From: Alectoria sarmentosa
Lineage: Eukaryota; Ascomycota; Lecanoromycetes; Lecanorales; Parmeliaceae
Direction of reading: 5' to 3'
Assembly: GCA_009733775.1 (NCBI GenBank)
Contig: WOGZ01000203.1
Coordinates: 1-64,000 of the forward strand
Length of the DNA: 64,000 nucleotides
Position 1 is the stretch's first letter; every line of letters starts with the position of its first letter. Below are positions 1 through 13,800 of this stretch, one piece after another. The notes under the pieces were generated by a model. The model saw nothing but the letters and a program-made list of their open reading frames with translations. It was not told the DNA's origin and searched no databases. Position numbers and translations under genes: made by a program.

Positions 1-311
1 ATGTTAAAAGAAATATGAAATATTGTTAAAATTATTTCAAAAAAATGATAACAAACTTTTTTTCTTTCAATAATCTCATAATAATGATTCAACAATTTTT
101 TAACAATTTGTCAACAATTTGTCAACAAAAAATCGAATCATTTGTTAATAATAACAATTTGTTAATAATAAATATTTGTTATATATAACAAACTTCAATC
201 AGATTGATAACTAATTTACAATTTAAACATAATGTTCAGACGAAAATTAATTTAAGTATATTTTAACATATAATTGACAAATCATTTAATCGTATATAAG
301 CGACGATAAGG
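1..311 (-). mobile_element. Family VI TA-inserting DNA transposon, terminal part (left copy, runs off the window)
   Basis: Bases 85-311 are the reverse complement of 63774-64000, with four differences seen by eye, all transitions. On the minus strand the element starts CCTTATCGTCGC right after a TA (312-313), and copia copy A resumes at once, so TA is the likely target duplication, as in Tc1/mariner/pogo elements. About 120-230 bases in from the end there is a perfect palindrome (TTTGTTATATATAACAAA) and repeated TTGTTGACAAA-type motifs, which could be subterminal transposase-binding repeats. No transposase frame is visible because the body lies left of the window. The superfamily call rests on TA and the short tip only. 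Confidence 0.6.
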
Positions 312-313
312 TA

Positions 314-3300
314 AAAAGCATAATGAGAATTTTCAAATTATATTAAACGTCATCGATGTTTATTATAAATTTATAAGTTTTAAATTTTATATCGAGTTTA
401 TACGTCAATTATATAACATTAACATCAATCTCGAAAAGAGCGTTCATTAATATAAAAAGGATTTTCGCAAAATCAACGTCGAAATCGTTAATCTGAACGA
501 CTCATTATTATTGTCGAAGTTTTATTTTATTCAACTTTTTCTCATGAGACTCGACGAAGTTTATAATGTCTTTATGATAATTTATAATTAAATTCATATG
601 CTTTATGATCCGAATGCAATCAAATTCGATTTAATTATTTATAACGTAATAAACGAAGAGCGTCGCATGCTCGCAGTTAAAAAGAATAATGTCATTATAT
701 TCATTTATCGCAATAATAATGATAAAAATAAACAATTCGTTAAGGGCGATTTCGACGGCTCTGATTTTATCAATCGCGAAATTTATATTTTTTATAAAAT
801 CATTGATCGCAAATTCAAACATTTCTTTATTAAATATTAAATCAAATTTCTTTATTTAAAATCTAAAAAGTTTATAAATGAACAAAAAAAGAAGAAAAAG
901 GCGCAAATCAATATTATTTATATGAATATTGATATTTTAAGTGTCAAGCGCAAACGCATCGAATAAGCGTTATTTAACTTCTTTGTTTCAAAAGAGAATA
1001 ATTATCTCAACGTTAATATAACGTATGTTTCAAAAAAAACGATTATCTTTATATTTATATGACATTTTTAAACGAATTGAATGATTAAAGTCATTCGAAT
1101 CTCATTTTAAATGATTTTAACATTTTGAATGCAATTAATCAAACGAATTAAAATAAAAACTTTATTAATCTGATAACGAATCTTGATTTGAATAAAAAAT
1201 TGTTATTCATTAAATTTATAAATTTTGATATTCAAATTATAATAAATTTTAATTGCATTCGTCATTTCTTTATCAATCATTTAATATTTATTATTTATAT
1301 TAAAATTCAATCTCGATTTATTAAAGATATTAAAAACGTTAAAATTTAATCTTTTATTTACGATATCATTAATCTTGATTGTAATATTAATGATAAACGC
1401 GTTATTTTAACGATTTTTAATGTCTTATACATATTTAATATAAATGTTAATCTTTTATCGATTGAAAAGTTTTTAAATATTAACATTAAAGTCATTTTTT
1501 ATAAAAAAGATTATGTTTTAATTTAAAATAATATCACGTTAATCGATACGCGAAATCACGATTTATTTTTTTTGAATTTATGAAAAAGCAATAATGCTTT
1601 AATCGTTTATAACGTTTTTTCGAATTTAATTCATCAATTATAATATGCTCGCATAAATCATTTAAATTAATAAAATTTTAATAAATTATTGAATATCGTT
1701 ATGAGCGTAAATTTTTTTAAAAATATTATCGAAGAATATATTTGCGAATGTTATGTAATGAATTATTAAAAGATTATTTTTCATAATAATTTTATAACGT
1801 TCAATATTCTTTTAAACGAATTTGTTTATAACGATCTTATTAAATCTTTGATTTTCATTAATTTTAACGATTATAAATAATTTATGATTTTTAAAAACGA
1901 TTTCATTTATTATTTTAAGATTTATTATATTTATTATAAAAATGAGACATTCATCATATTTTTACGTTTTAAGATTTATTTAAAATTTCGCGATTATTAA
2001 ATTTATCGTATTCATCTCGATAATGAAGACGAATATATTAATAAAACCTTTTTTGAATATCTCGCTTAAACGAATATCAAATAAAAACTTATTATTATAA
2101 ATAATTTCGAAATAAATAAAGTCGTCGAGCGATTTGATCAAACTTTAATAAATAAAATTCATTTAATTTTATTAAGTTTTAATTTTAACAAATTTTTTTA
2201 ATTTAAAATAATGATTATAATCAATTATTTAACGATGCGTTTTTTTAATATCAAAATCATTATCACATCTTTCAAAATCTTTTATTATCGCAAATTTATT
2301 TTTTCTCATTTACGAATTATAAATTTCATCGTTTACGTTTTAAAATGTATTTAAAAAAAGTTTATAAATAAAAATGAGAAATGTATTCTTTTAAATTATA
2401 AAAACGAATTTATTTTTCATTTTTATAATTTAATCAAAAAGAAGATTATTCGCATTAACGATATGCATTTTATTAAAAAATGTTCACATTTCGTGAATTT
2501 TGAAGAGAAAATTGAGATTTATAAATTTTTAAATAAACGTTAACGTTTTTTTGTATTAACATTTATTATAAAGAAGATATTGAATAAATAATGTATCATT
2601 GTATTATCAAACATTAAACTTATAACTTCGATTAAATTAAATTAATTATCATTAACGAATATTCCATCATCAATCGTTAATCGTTTTTAAAAATCTTATT
2701 TTATCATCATTGCAATGCGTGTGTTTATGACATTTATCAAATTTATTACATTAATCGTTAAGTTTGTCGTCATTTCCCTTTCGTCGATATCTTCGAAGTT
2801 TATTGAAATGAGAATTATGCGAAAACACCTCGAATATAAAATTATTCAAAAAATATTTAATGATCATAAGAATCTCATTATTTCGAATCTTCGTAATTTA
2901 TTATTTGATTTTTTAATGAAAGTTTTCGTTATTTTTGCTCTTTTTGCGAATTATATTAATAAATTTAACATTTTTAAATTTATAATTTACGAATAAACGA
3001 TTTTTAATAATTTATTTTATATGAATTAAAAGATTGACATATGAGATGAATATAAGTCTTTTATAAATAATAACATTTGATATCTTGTTTAAGCGTCTTC
3101 AGAGGTTTATGTTTTTCGAAATCGTTGAATTTATATCGTGAAATGAGATTTCGAAAAAAAAGTCATTTATTATAAGATATGTTGAATTATTTGAAAATTC
3201 GAATAATAAAAGGGTTATAATTATTATGACATTTTCGCGTTAATAATAAAGTTTATAAATTATAAGACGATTTTTGCGTTTGCGGCGATTATGAATTAAA

Positions 3301-4990
3301 ATATAAAATAAATAAACGTCAAAATCGTTTTTCTTTATAACGATGTTTAAAAAAACATTTATATATAACAATTTAACGGTTTTAATAAAGATAATATCAA
3401 AATTTATAAATTGAATAAAGCACTTTATGATTTGAAGTAATTTTTTAAGATTTAATATTAACATTTCTCGATTTATATAAAAAAATTCGATTTTAACCTT
3501 ATCGAATTGAACGATAATGTATTTATAAATTTCAAAAAAAAGATCATTATAACGTTTTATGTTGATGATATTTTAATTATAAATCGCAATAAAGTCGTTA
3601 TTAAACGAATCAAAGATATTTTAAATGTCAAATTTTATATATTAAATTTGAAATCATGCGTTTTTTATTTAAATATAATCATTAAAAGAAATTATTATAA
3701 TAACATCATTCGTTTAAAATAAAAAACGTATATTATATATTTTTTCAATCATTTCAAATGTTAAAATCTCATTTTTATCAATATATCACTCGAAATTAAT
3801 CGTAAATTAACATTCATTAAAAAGGGTTATGTGATTTTTAAAAAGTTTTATAAAAAGTATTAATTCGTTATAAGCTCTTTCATATACGTTATATTGAAAA
3901 TTCATCTTAATATCATTTATGTTATTTCTTTAATTAATCGATATTTAATCAATTTTATTTTAATATATTAAAATGCGATTATTTAAATCTTTCGATATTT
4001 CGAAGACATAATGCATTATAAATTCGTGTATAAAGATTTTTTAAAAGATTTATTCGATTACATTAATTTTGATTGAATTGAAAATTCAACTCGAAGATTC
4101 ATTTTCAATTATTTATTCAATTTAAATAATAATGTTATTAATTAATTAAGTAAGCGTTAAATCATCGTGATATTATTCATTTATAAAATAAAGTATATCG
4201 ATCAAACGCAAATTATTAAGAAAGTTATTTGATTAAAAAATCTCCTCAATTAACTTTTATAATTTAACGATTTAAATCTTAAAATCATCGTGATCTTTAA
4301 AAATAATCAAAATGTAATCGTTTTTGCAAAGAACGCTTAGTTTTATATTCGCATTAAACACATTAATATCGCTTATCATTTTATACGCGAAAAAGTTAAT
4401 AATAATATTATGAATATTTAATATGTTCTCATTAATAAATAAATGATTAATGACCTTATTAAAATCTTATGTCTCGATAAATTTATTGTTTTTCGCGATG
4501 TTTTTAAGATGAAAGCAACCTTATATCATTCATTTAAAATTATTTGAATCATTGTTTTAAAGAAGACGTTTAAATCATTATCATTATTCAACGCTCGCAG
4601 TTTTAAAGGAGCGATTTCATTAATTTTCACATTTCGAATAATCGATCAAAATTACTCGTAGAATCTTAATATTAATTTTGACGTGTTAAAACTTCGTTAT
4701 ATTATTATTATATTAAAAGCTGATTTATCGTTATTATAATTATATTCGCAAACTTTGCGAGTCTTTATTCGAAACACTTATATTTATATTCAATTTAAAT
4801 TTAAAATCTATAACGTCATTTAAAAGATCGTTATCGTCGTCTTTTTATCAATCGTTTTAAATATTCTCATTAAATCATCATTATTATATCTTTTAAGGTT
4901 ATTATGTTCATGCTCTTAAAATCATTATATTCATATTCTTAAACGTTATTATCGTCATCATCATCATAAACACCGTTATTATATATCGTT
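314..4990 (+). pseudogene. Degraded copia gag-pol (copy A)
   Basis: This is a dead polyprotein, readable in pieces. A gag stretch lies at 598-837 (INREIYIFYKIIDRKFKHF). The pre-integrase signature HQL*YARINHL is at 1632-1664, with its Trp codon turned into a stop. The integrase stretch ending HLDNEDEYINKTFFEYL (family norm RLDNGGEY) is near 2010-2065. The RT active-site box YVDDILII starts at 3558 and keeps both aspartates. The RNase H end is marked by IKHINIAYHFIREKV near 4354-4400. Most stops stand where Trp, Gln or Arg codons are expected, the signature of C-to-T change on either strand. No product is expected. Confidence 0.88.
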
Positions 4991-5014
4991 TATATGCACG
5001 TTATTAATTACTAT

Positions 5015-5677
5015 TATCAAGCATCAATATTTTGAAACGACTTTCACGGGCCTTATAGTCGATCGTATACATATATACATATGCATATACAATTCGGAAT
5101 ATTTCGTTTAATCGGAAAATTTACTCTTATATATATTCACCGATCATGTGTCGCTCGATTTTTGATATACATCAGATAAACTGAAAATAAATTTGTCAAA
5201 AAACGATTTTTCGTCAAAAAGTGGAATTTTTTTTATGTGATATCGTGACGAATATGTAACATCGTGGCGAATATGTTCAAAAGGACATAATCGTTTTCAG
5301 ATTTTCGATTTTCATTTTTTTTATCCGACTTTGAACATCGCGAGTTTCGAATCTCATTTTTGAAATTCGAATGTTTATAAAAAGGGGGAAATGATGTATA
5401 AGGGATAAGAGTGGTTTATGAAATAAGGGTGGTTTATGAGAGGGTGATCACATTCTTTTTTCGGATTTTTATTGTTTTTATTCGATTTTGAACATCGCGA
5501 GTTTCGAATCTCATATTTGAAATTTGAGTTTTTATAAGCGTATAAGAGATAAGAAAAGTGTATAAAAATGATTTCACATTAATTATTCAACGTTAAACTC
5601 ATTATAATTATTCGACGTTCGATTCATCTTATTTATTCGATATTCGATTTTTTTAAAAATATGCGTGCGAAAAAAAG
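5015..5677 (+). repeat. Conserved 3' untranslated block of copia families I and II (copy A)
   Basis: The block begins with a TGTCAAACATTAATATT-like sequence and runs to the LTR. It recurs at 24365-24903, 46999-47643, 50221-50840 and, on the minus strand, 52119-52674. It lies between RNase H and the 3' LTR. In family I the stretch around TTTGAACATCGCGAGTTTCG occurs twice (about 5333 and 5492), so a segment of roughly 160 bases was duplicated. Family II has it once. The block ends in a purine run beside the LTR, suiting a polypurine tract. Confidence 0.75.
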
Positions 5678-5802
5678 TGTCGAAATTTAGGTTACGTAAT
5701 AATTTATATGATATAAACGCATGCGCTCATAATATAAGTCGCACTTTTCTTCGTAACACTTTTAAATTAATACAACTAAATGTTTTATATCATATTTTCA
5801 CA
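5678..5802 (+). repeat. 3' LTR of copia family I, copy A
   Basis: It starts TGTCGAAATT and ends ATTTTCACA, matching the 122-bp LTRs of copy C. The central palindrome is mutated here to CGCATGCG-type remains. The bases that follow (ATTAA) would be the target duplication, but the partner lies outside the window. Confidence 0.85.
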
Positions 5803-6029
5803 ATTAATGAATTAATTAATTTATAAATGATAAATAAATAATATCAAACGAATGCTCGCGATTTCGGGCTCATAATTTATTAAAAGTAAATGAAACATTT
5901 GATTGATTAAGTAATCTGTAATAGAGCATTTAGATATAAAATGTTTTAAGTCTCGATAAACCTTTCTTACCTCGATAAACCTTTCATGTTTCAAATAATT
6001 AACACATTTCAATAGTTAAAGTTAAAACG
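5803..6029. other. Unassigned spacer with an inverted copia PBS-like remnant
   Basis: There is no gene here. Read on the minus strand, about 5885-5810 gives AAATTATGAGCCCGAAATC followed by sequence resembling the 5' untranslated region of family I at 60297 onward. It may be the start of an old minus-strand copia element. Its LTR would lie near 5887-5950 and is too diverged to prove. A CTCGATAAACCTTTC direct repeat sits near 5952-5990. Confidence 0.35.
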
Positions 6030-7683
6030 TAAGAAAAAAAACCCCTTTACTTCGAAAATTAAAGAGGAAAAACTTTTTATTATAAAGCGATTTGATAATA
6101 GCGATATTACATTCGAGCATTTTAAACGAACGAAACGAGATTATTAATTTCGCCTTCGATTTCGAAATCTTATTATCTTTTTTTTCAAAGTTTTTTAATT
6201 ATCAAGACGATTGATATAATTCGAATAACGTATTTTTTACGAATTCGTTATAATCTATAAAATTAAATGATTTTTCTTTAAAGTAACATTTTTATGTTTT
6301 TATATTTTCTTCAAAATTTATTAAATCTATCATTTTTTTAAACATCGTTGAATATTTTTTTAATTGCGATATAAAGATTTTTCGTAAATGAAAGTTTAAA
6401 TTACATCGAATTAATTTCAAAATTTAATGAAATTTCTTTTATATTTTTGAAATCTTACAAATTTTTAAATATTTTTTAAATAATAATAGCGATAGCGATA
6501 ACGATAACGATTTTATTCTAAGTTCCTACGTTAATTTCATTTTTATTTCAAAATAATTAATTTTCGAACCATTATTAAAGTTTATCATTAACGAAAAACT
6601 TTTCGATTTTAAAGCGCGTTTTATTTCTTCGACGTCGTTTATCTTAATTATTTTTAAAAGCTTTATTACGTAAGCTTCATCATTTTTAAGTTTTATTTCA
6701 TTATAAATCACTTTTTTAAACATAAATTTAAACGCAAATTCAAATTTAAGTTTAAATTTTAAAAACTTTTAAGTTTTGAAATTTAAATTAATTTTCTTTA
6801 ATATTATGTTCGAATATCTTAAAATTAAACTTTCGATTTTCTTGAATTAATTTAAAAAGATTAAAATGGTTATGAAAATTATTAATTATATTAAATGAAA
6901 ACGTTAAATGCAAGACTTTTTGAATTTGATTAAATTATGATATTAAATCGAAATCGATATGATTAAATTTATCGAAAGTTTTATCATTAAAATAAAAAAC
7001 GTTTCGAATAATCGTTCAATTGTCGAAATAAAATTTATTATCATTAAAATAAACGTTTTAATTTAAATCGAAACGCATAATAAAATTTACATAATAATGA
7101 AAAATCGTTACGAAAATAATTTTCGAAATAAAATCGAATATTATATTAATGTTTCTGATGTTTAAAAAAAGTTCGAAAAATATAAATTTCGAAATTATAA
7201 CATTTTTAATTTTATCATTTTTAAATTAAAATCTTTCATTTTAATTATTTGCGAAAACAAATTATAAAAATATGTTAATATTTTTATAAACGTTATTTGA
7301 AAATTCAAAAATAAATTCGATCGAACGGTTTTTCTTTTTGATGAAATTTAAAAGATTTATTATTTTTATAAAAAATTGAATTTTCAATATAATGCGTATC
7401 GCGAGAATTATAATTAAATTTATAACGTTTATAATAAAAATCGTGAAATTAAATAAACGTTGAATTATACGATAATTCGATTTTTCAACATCGTTATTAA
7501 TTTTTTCGATTTCACGCATTTGAAAATTCATACGCTCATCGTTATTATTAATAACTCTTTTAAACATATTTGATTATTCGTATTTATTTTTATTATCGTT
7601 AAAGATGTTATTAAACATCGTATTTAAACGAGCGCAAACTTTAATAATTCTCACATTTATATTTAAATTTATAAATATTATAT
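6030..7683 (+). mobile_element. Copia family II, left copy, 5' internal part (gag)
   Basis: This is homologous, in the opposite orientation, to about 57060-58740 of the complete family II element. It corresponds to the N-terminal and central gag region. No long frame survives on its own strand; open stretches on the other strand are shadows shared with the opposite copy. It stops abruptly at 7683, where element III was inserted, and resumes at 20136. The 5' LTR is not found. Confidence 0.75.
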
Positions 7684-7915
7684 TGTCCTGCCCGTTTAAT
7701 ATATTTTAAACCTCGCAATTTTCGATTAAAGGGTTCAATTTATAACGATTAAATAATGATTTGCCTTTCGTTGTATAATTATTGTTTTTCAATTATAAAA
7801 TATTATCAATCGTTATTCAATTGACGATTAACGTTAACAAATATATTATAATTATATAACGATTATATAACGGTTATGCATCGATTGCAATAACATCCTA
7901 AAAACGAATAACAAA
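7684..7915 (+). repeat. Left terminal region of element III
   Basis: The end TGTCCTGCCCGTTTAATATA is followed by about 230 bases that recur at 51161-51387, where the tip has become TATTTTGCCC (three transitions). The shared block includes a repeated ATTATATAACG motif near 7850-7870. It therefore marks one end of a dispersed family rather than a chance boundary. Confidence 0.75.
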
Positions 7916-9085
7916 TATCAAAAAACTGTTATTCAATTAATCAAAAAACTCAACGTCTTTCTTAAAACCAAAAACGATTAAATAACCTTCATAACGTTTT
8001 TGATTGATTGATTGATAAACAATCGTTTTTGAATTTTTAATTATTAATTCTTTAAACTCTATTTAAAAAGTCTTTAATAACGTTTTAATATAATCTCTCA
8101 TATTAATAATTATTTAATTAATTTAATCAATAATTAATTTATTTATTTATAAAGTCTTTAATAATATTTTTTCTTTTTAATAATATTCTTTTGCAATCTT
8201 CAATAATAACCTATATCACAAATATGTTATTTTTTATATATATTTCAAAATATACGATTTATCAAGTCAATTCGGTTCGTTAAAAACGTTGATTATATAT
8301 ATCGTATAATAATATAAAGTTGATAATTCATATATATATTGCTCTGTCTGTCGTTCGTAAATTAAAAAATCAAACATTGTATTCATTATAACATCATTTT
8401 TAATGTTTTTTAAATCGTCTTGACATAATTTCATCAAAGCAATCACGATAAAAAATGCGTATTTTTTTCGACGATATATATACATAACACATTATAATAA
8501 TTAACATTTTTTGAAATCAATATGTATATAATTATTAATATTATATACATATCGTCGATTGCTTTTGCGAGAGGTTATGTTAATTTATTCATAAATAAAA
8601 GCATATATTCACGAATTTATATAAACGATTCGACGATATTATTTTAATGCGTTTATATCAAAGTTTAAAACATAAAACTCATATTTATTCTTATACGCGA
8701 TTATTAAATGTTAAATAAAGCTATATTATGAATTAAACTTTATAAAATTAATTATCGTCTTAATGCAAAAGAATTTATTCAATATAAACTCTTTTAAAGA
8801 CATTTATGCGAATATATGTTTATTATTTTCGAACACGTTGTTAAAGTCTTTTACTTTATCGTTTAAATTTTACTTTTTAATAAAAAAAAAACTTTATATT
8901 AATATCGCACATTCATCATTTAACATTTTCAACGTTTTCATCATTTCAAAATAATTATGATTTTATATTTTTATTAATTCAAGTCGTAGAAATTGCTGCA
9001 TTACGTTTTTTATAAAAAAATATTTCATCAAATTTGATAACGCAACGACGTTTGTTATGCCCTTAAAATTTTTAAAGATTATTAA

Positions 9086-10750
9086 TTAATATTGCTTTGC
9101 GATATAAAGAAAATTATTTAATAAACAAATTAATTTATATTTTAATTCTTCGATCAAAATATTCGAATTTATCATCGTCGTATATTTTTTAACATTATTT
9201 ATAAAATGAAGACTTATATGAACATTAAAAAGTTTGAAAAGTTTCTCGAACTTATTATTTTTGATTTTTCTTTTGCTTTTTTCTTTAATTTTTTTCTTTT
9301 TATTTTTGATTATGATTATTATAAATTTCGATATGTGAAAATCTTTTATCTTTGAATTTGTGTGCATCGCGATCAATAAGATTTCGTTTAAAACATTTTT
9401 TTCGTTTTCAAAATTATGTTCGTTTTTATTATTATTATTATGATTATAAAAGTCTTTTATAATTGACGTAGCATACGTAATTAATTTTTGATAAACCTTT
9501 CGCGCATTTAAAACGTGTTGATATAAAATGTTGAGATTAATGTAACGTTGATTATTCATAAGTGTGTTGAATCGAATAATGAATTTAAACGCTCGTATGA
9601 TGACTTGAAAAGAAATTATTTAAATGATCATGATTTGTTTCGTAATTTATAAAAATGGAAATCGAAATCATTTTATTATTGATTTGTTGCGAAGAATTAA
9701 TAATGTTAATAAAATAACTTTATTTGTCTTCGAAAACGATTATGATCATATATAATATGCGAGATTTTAAATACGTTTTCATTCGAAAAAGAAATGGAAT
9801 TGTTGAAATATTTAAAAATAAATAATAAATTCACATTTAATCAAAATCGTAATTATCAAAAAATCTTATAAAATTTTTTTCAAACCTTTTCACTTTGAAT
9901 AAAGTGCGTTATAAATCTTCGATTAAATGAAATTTAATAATGATGTTAATTTGACGATAAAGAGGGTCTTAAATCGTATTTTTATATTTTAAATAAAGGT
10001 TTTAAGTTTTGTCTCATTTAAATCTTTTATTATTTTACATTATTAAATAATTTCTTAATAATATCTCCCCTTTATTATGATATTAAAATTTAAATTTATT
10101 TTTTTATTTTTCGGGCAAAAGCATATGCGATATTTTATAATAATAATATATTTTATAAATTTATCATTATTCGCTTATTGAAATATGTCTTCGAAAAATG
10201 TCATAACAAAAACTTAAATCGTATTCATAACGTCATTAATTTTCAAATTTATTTCTCGATTTAGATTTTATATAAATTTATGAAAAACTTTCATCATTTT
10301 TTTAATATTGATATTATGAAATTTTAAAAATAAAATAAACATATTCGCGAGCTTTTTACGCTCAACGTAATTTAAATATATCGAAATAAAATAAAAGGTT
10401 TTAAAAACACGATACATATTTTTATAAATTTCAAAATCATCGATAAATAAAAAATAAAAAAAACAGAGAAAAGATTTCGCAATAATAATTTTTAAATGTT
10501 TATAATCAAAATATGTTATTTCGAGCTCGTTATAAATCGAATATAATTAACGTAAAGCTTATATAATAAATGATTTGAAATTAAAAACTCTTCGAATAAA
10601 AAAACGTTCATTTGAATAAATCTTTTTTTTTTTTTCTTCATTTTATTCGAAATCACGATTATAATAAATGTTAAAATATCGAATAATAAATTGTGAAATC
10701 TCCTCAAACAAAACATCCTCCAAAAAAAAAAACTCATATTTATCATTTAT
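9086..10750 (-). pseudogene. Tnp2-type (CACTA superfamily) transposase relic
   Basis: This is a minus-strand frame broken by stops and shifts but recognisable in sequence order. FIDDFEIYKNMYRVFKTF lies near 10390-10447, followed by YVERKKLANMF. FFEDIFQ*ANNDKFIKY lies near 10140-10200 and corresponds to the family's GDMPQQAN...GF box. Next come a Cys stretch ending ICFCPK at 10112-10123, a KGRYY segment, and YNALYSK*KGL near 9883-9915, corresponding to the PHSEWKGL box. The C-terminal region FEKLFKLFNVHISLHF ends in the 157-codon open stretch 9086-9559. The protein would cut and paste the element by a DDE mechanism. The N-terminal limit is uncertain. The call rests on remembered family motifs, not on a search. 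Confidence 0.7.
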
Positions 10751-11744
10751 ATTTAAATTGAAATTATCTAAAATCGATCGTTGTTTTCGATTTACGATAA
10801 TTTATAATATAATAATTATGTCTTTTATTGCGTCTTCTCGATAATCACGATTAATGAATATAATTCGTTCAATATAATAAATAATAATTAAACGGATTTT
10901 TATTATATTTTTAAAAATAATAAATGTTTTTTTTTAAATATAATAAATTTCATTTGACGTTGATCGAATAAAGAATCTTTATGCATATAATTATCAAAGT
11001 TTTATCGACTCGTTTATATATTACGTTATTTCAAAGAACATTTTTTCACGTAAAAAAGTTATTGATAATATAATGCGTATAAGATTTAAAAATTCGTATC
11101 AATATTGTTATATTTGATATTCAATGATTTGTCTTTGACTCTTCTCTCGTTATGACAATGATGATTGTTTTTTGATAATGATTATGAAAGGTTTTCGTGA
11201 CAATTGCAATAGAGGAATATATCAACAAATTTATCGTTTTAATAAATCAAATTTAAATGAAAGAGTTTGAATATTTTTATTCTTTTTTTCATTATTTATA
11301 AAGCTTTTTATTACGATAAACTTTTTCGATAATTAAAATATTTTTCGCAATCTCATATAATCTGCTCGCGAATCATTCGATTTTTTAAATCATAAATTCA
11401 ATATCAAATGCAACGATGATGATAAAATGTCTTTTTCGTTTTATAAAATAATTATTTTAAATAACGAAATTGAGAAGAATGAGAAAAGAAATAATAATTA
11501 TATTAATGAAAAAAATATTGATTTTAAAAAATTATGCGATTTTGAAATGATATTTATAAAAGTTTATAATTCAAAAACTTGCAATTCATTTTCATCATTA
11601 AATGAATCAAAGTTCTCAAAAAGTTCAAAAAGAGTTAATAATTTGAATTTTTGAGATATTTTTAAGACTTTTATGATAGGTTATAAATAAATAATCAATT
11701 TTATCGTCGCATATTGAAAAAATAAAATACAATAAACAGATTTT

Positions 11745-11826
11745 TATCGTTGTTATTGATTGATATATTTTTATCGTTGTTATTGTTTAATATATTCTCA
11801 TCGTTGTTATCGTTTAATATATTATT
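11745..11826. repeat. 27-bp tandem repeat, 3 copies
   Basis: Three units of the form TTTTTATCGTTGTTATTGxTT(A/G)ATATA. Read on the minus strand they give an imperfect Asn/Asp peptide repeat such as ILNNNNDKN. Confidence 0.8.
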
Positions 11827-13611
11827 TTCATTATCATTTATCGTTGCGTATATCTGCTTTTTTTGCTCGTGTTTCGATGTATTGAAATCATGATATAATG
11901 AAATCATATTAATATTATTATTCATTTCAATTATCTGCTCATTAATTTTATTATTACGAAAAATTATAAATAAAATCGTTTCATTATAAAAATCTTTTTT
12001 TTCAAATTATTTAAAAAAACGTTTAAAGTTTTCAATGATAAAGTGTTCAAAAGAGATATAATATGTAATATTCAAATTCACATTAACATTTCAATTAAAT
12101 ATTTATTATTGATTTATCTTGCGTAATTAAAAGATTATCTTTAAAAAAACGTTAATGATTGTTTAAAAATGTTCTTGATTGTTATTAAAGGTTGTTATAA
12201 AATTTATAAAATAAAAAGTTATAATTTTATCGCAAAGCCGCATGTTTATTTTTGAGCCTTAAATTTTAAAATTTATAAATAAATTCGACATATTATAATA
12301 TTATGATTTTAAATAATTCATCTCATAATATCTAATTAATGATTTTGTTAAAATAAAATCATTAAATGTTATTTTAAATGAATTATATAAATCATTAAAT
12401 CTCATAAATATAAAATTCGTTAATGCGCATTATAATTTAAATGAAAAAATAAAAACATTATTGTGTGAAAGAAAAAATTAATTAATTATTTGAAAAGATT
12501 TGATTAAATTTATATTCTTATCGCTATCATATATATAATAAAAATTCGATATGCTTATTAATTGTACGAAAGTTATTGAATCTTTCTATGAAGATTATCG
12601 AAATAATTTTCAATTGTCACGAGAGCGCATAGATCGTAATAAAAAAAAACAAAATCTTTTTGCGAAAGATTTCGAAGATATAAAAGAGAGTTTAATTATA
12701 CGAGAATTATCGAATCTCTTTATAAAGATTATCGAAATAATTTTCAATTATTATAAAAACGCACAAATTATAATTATTTAAACATTATAATAAAAAATAA
12801 AACCTCTCTGCGAGAGGCTTTAAAGACATAAAAAAAAATTCGCTTTTATATTATAAATAAGATCTTTCGCAAAAGATTTTTATATAATATATCATTATTT
12901 ATAAAAAAAAATTAATAAAATAAAAACTTTACGCAATAAACAGATTTCGATATATTTAAAACATAATTTTCTCGCTTTTTCGCTGCATGAGAATGTATTT
13001 AAATAATTTATGTGATAATAAAATATAAATATTTTTCTCATTTTCTCATTTCATCTTTTCGAATTTCATTAATTTTTTTTTTCAAAATATTTAATCGTCG
13101 AGATTCATTATAATGTCGCCTTCATTATTATTTTCATTAAATATTTATTTATTTAATTTTGTTATAATTTATAACACGATCTTTTCGATATTACGTCAAA
13201 TCACTTTATTATTAAAGATTTCGTTAATATAATATTTATATAATTATATTAAATCGTTAAGGTTTTTAATACGTACGACGCGATCGAGAACTTGAAATTA
13301 AACGCTCAAATTATACGCATTTTCAATTATGTGTATTCTTTAACATTTTTATTATAAATTTAAATCGATAAATCTCATTGCGTATATCGTGATTAGAATT
13401 TGAATTCGATTATTATATTTTATGAATATCGTGATCATTGCATCTCGCTTTTTTATTTATTAATAAATTTTAAATATAACGCAATCGATTGTCAAAAGAC
13501 GAAAAATGACGATGAATAATATAATAATAATTGATAATTAATAAAAGATCAAGATTTTTTCTTGATCTTTGATCATTTACGACGGAATTAACATATGCAT
13601 AAAATTGTTAA

Positions 13612-13800
13612 CATTAAAGGTATTTGTAACAGATTGTCATATATAAAAAAGGTATTTGTAATAAACTATCACATATAAAAGAAAAGATATTTATAATAAA
13701 CTATTAACAATAAAAGAGGTATTATAATAGATTGTTAATAATAAAAAAAATATTATAACAAATTGTTATAAAAAAAGAAAAAGATATTTGCAACAAAAAG
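13612..13800. repeat. Degenerate tandem repeat, about 5 copies of ~40 bp
   Basis: Units look like AAAGGTATTTGTAACAGATTG followed by a T/A-rich linker. Later units are increasingly AT-rich and shifted in length. Confidence 0.7.

Larger units (their letters stand above)
314..5802 (+). mobile_element. Ty1/copia retrotransposon family I, copy A (5' end lost, 3' LTR present)
   Basis: This is the internal region and 3' LTR of the commonest element in the window. It aligns along its length with copies B/E, C and D. The order gag, protease, integrase, reverse transcriptase, RNase H, 3' untranslated block, LTR is that of Ty1/copia (integrase before RT). Its left end is cut at the TA target of the family VI transposon, so the 5' LTR must lie outside the window. 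All frames are broken by stops and shifts. Confidence 0.9.

Noticed and set aside
314..4990. Short open frames throughout the window as small protein genes
   Set aside because: They recur at the same relative places in several copies of the same elements, often on both strands, and are fragments or shadows of dead gag-pol.
9086..9559. 157-codon open frame as a functional gene
   Set aside because: It is the surviving C-terminal piece of the Tnp2 relic. The upstream boxes are interrupted by stops and it has the same AT shift as the rest.
12551..12781. 76-codon frame as a cargo gene of element III
   Set aside because: It contains a direct repeat of about 35 bases and no recognisable motif; it most likely arose from repeat expansion.
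13539..13570. Hairpin GATCAAGA/TCTTGATC as a terminator or ncRNA
   Set aside because: It is an isolated stem in repeat-rich non-coding sequence with no gene upstream. Chance dyads are common at this composition.
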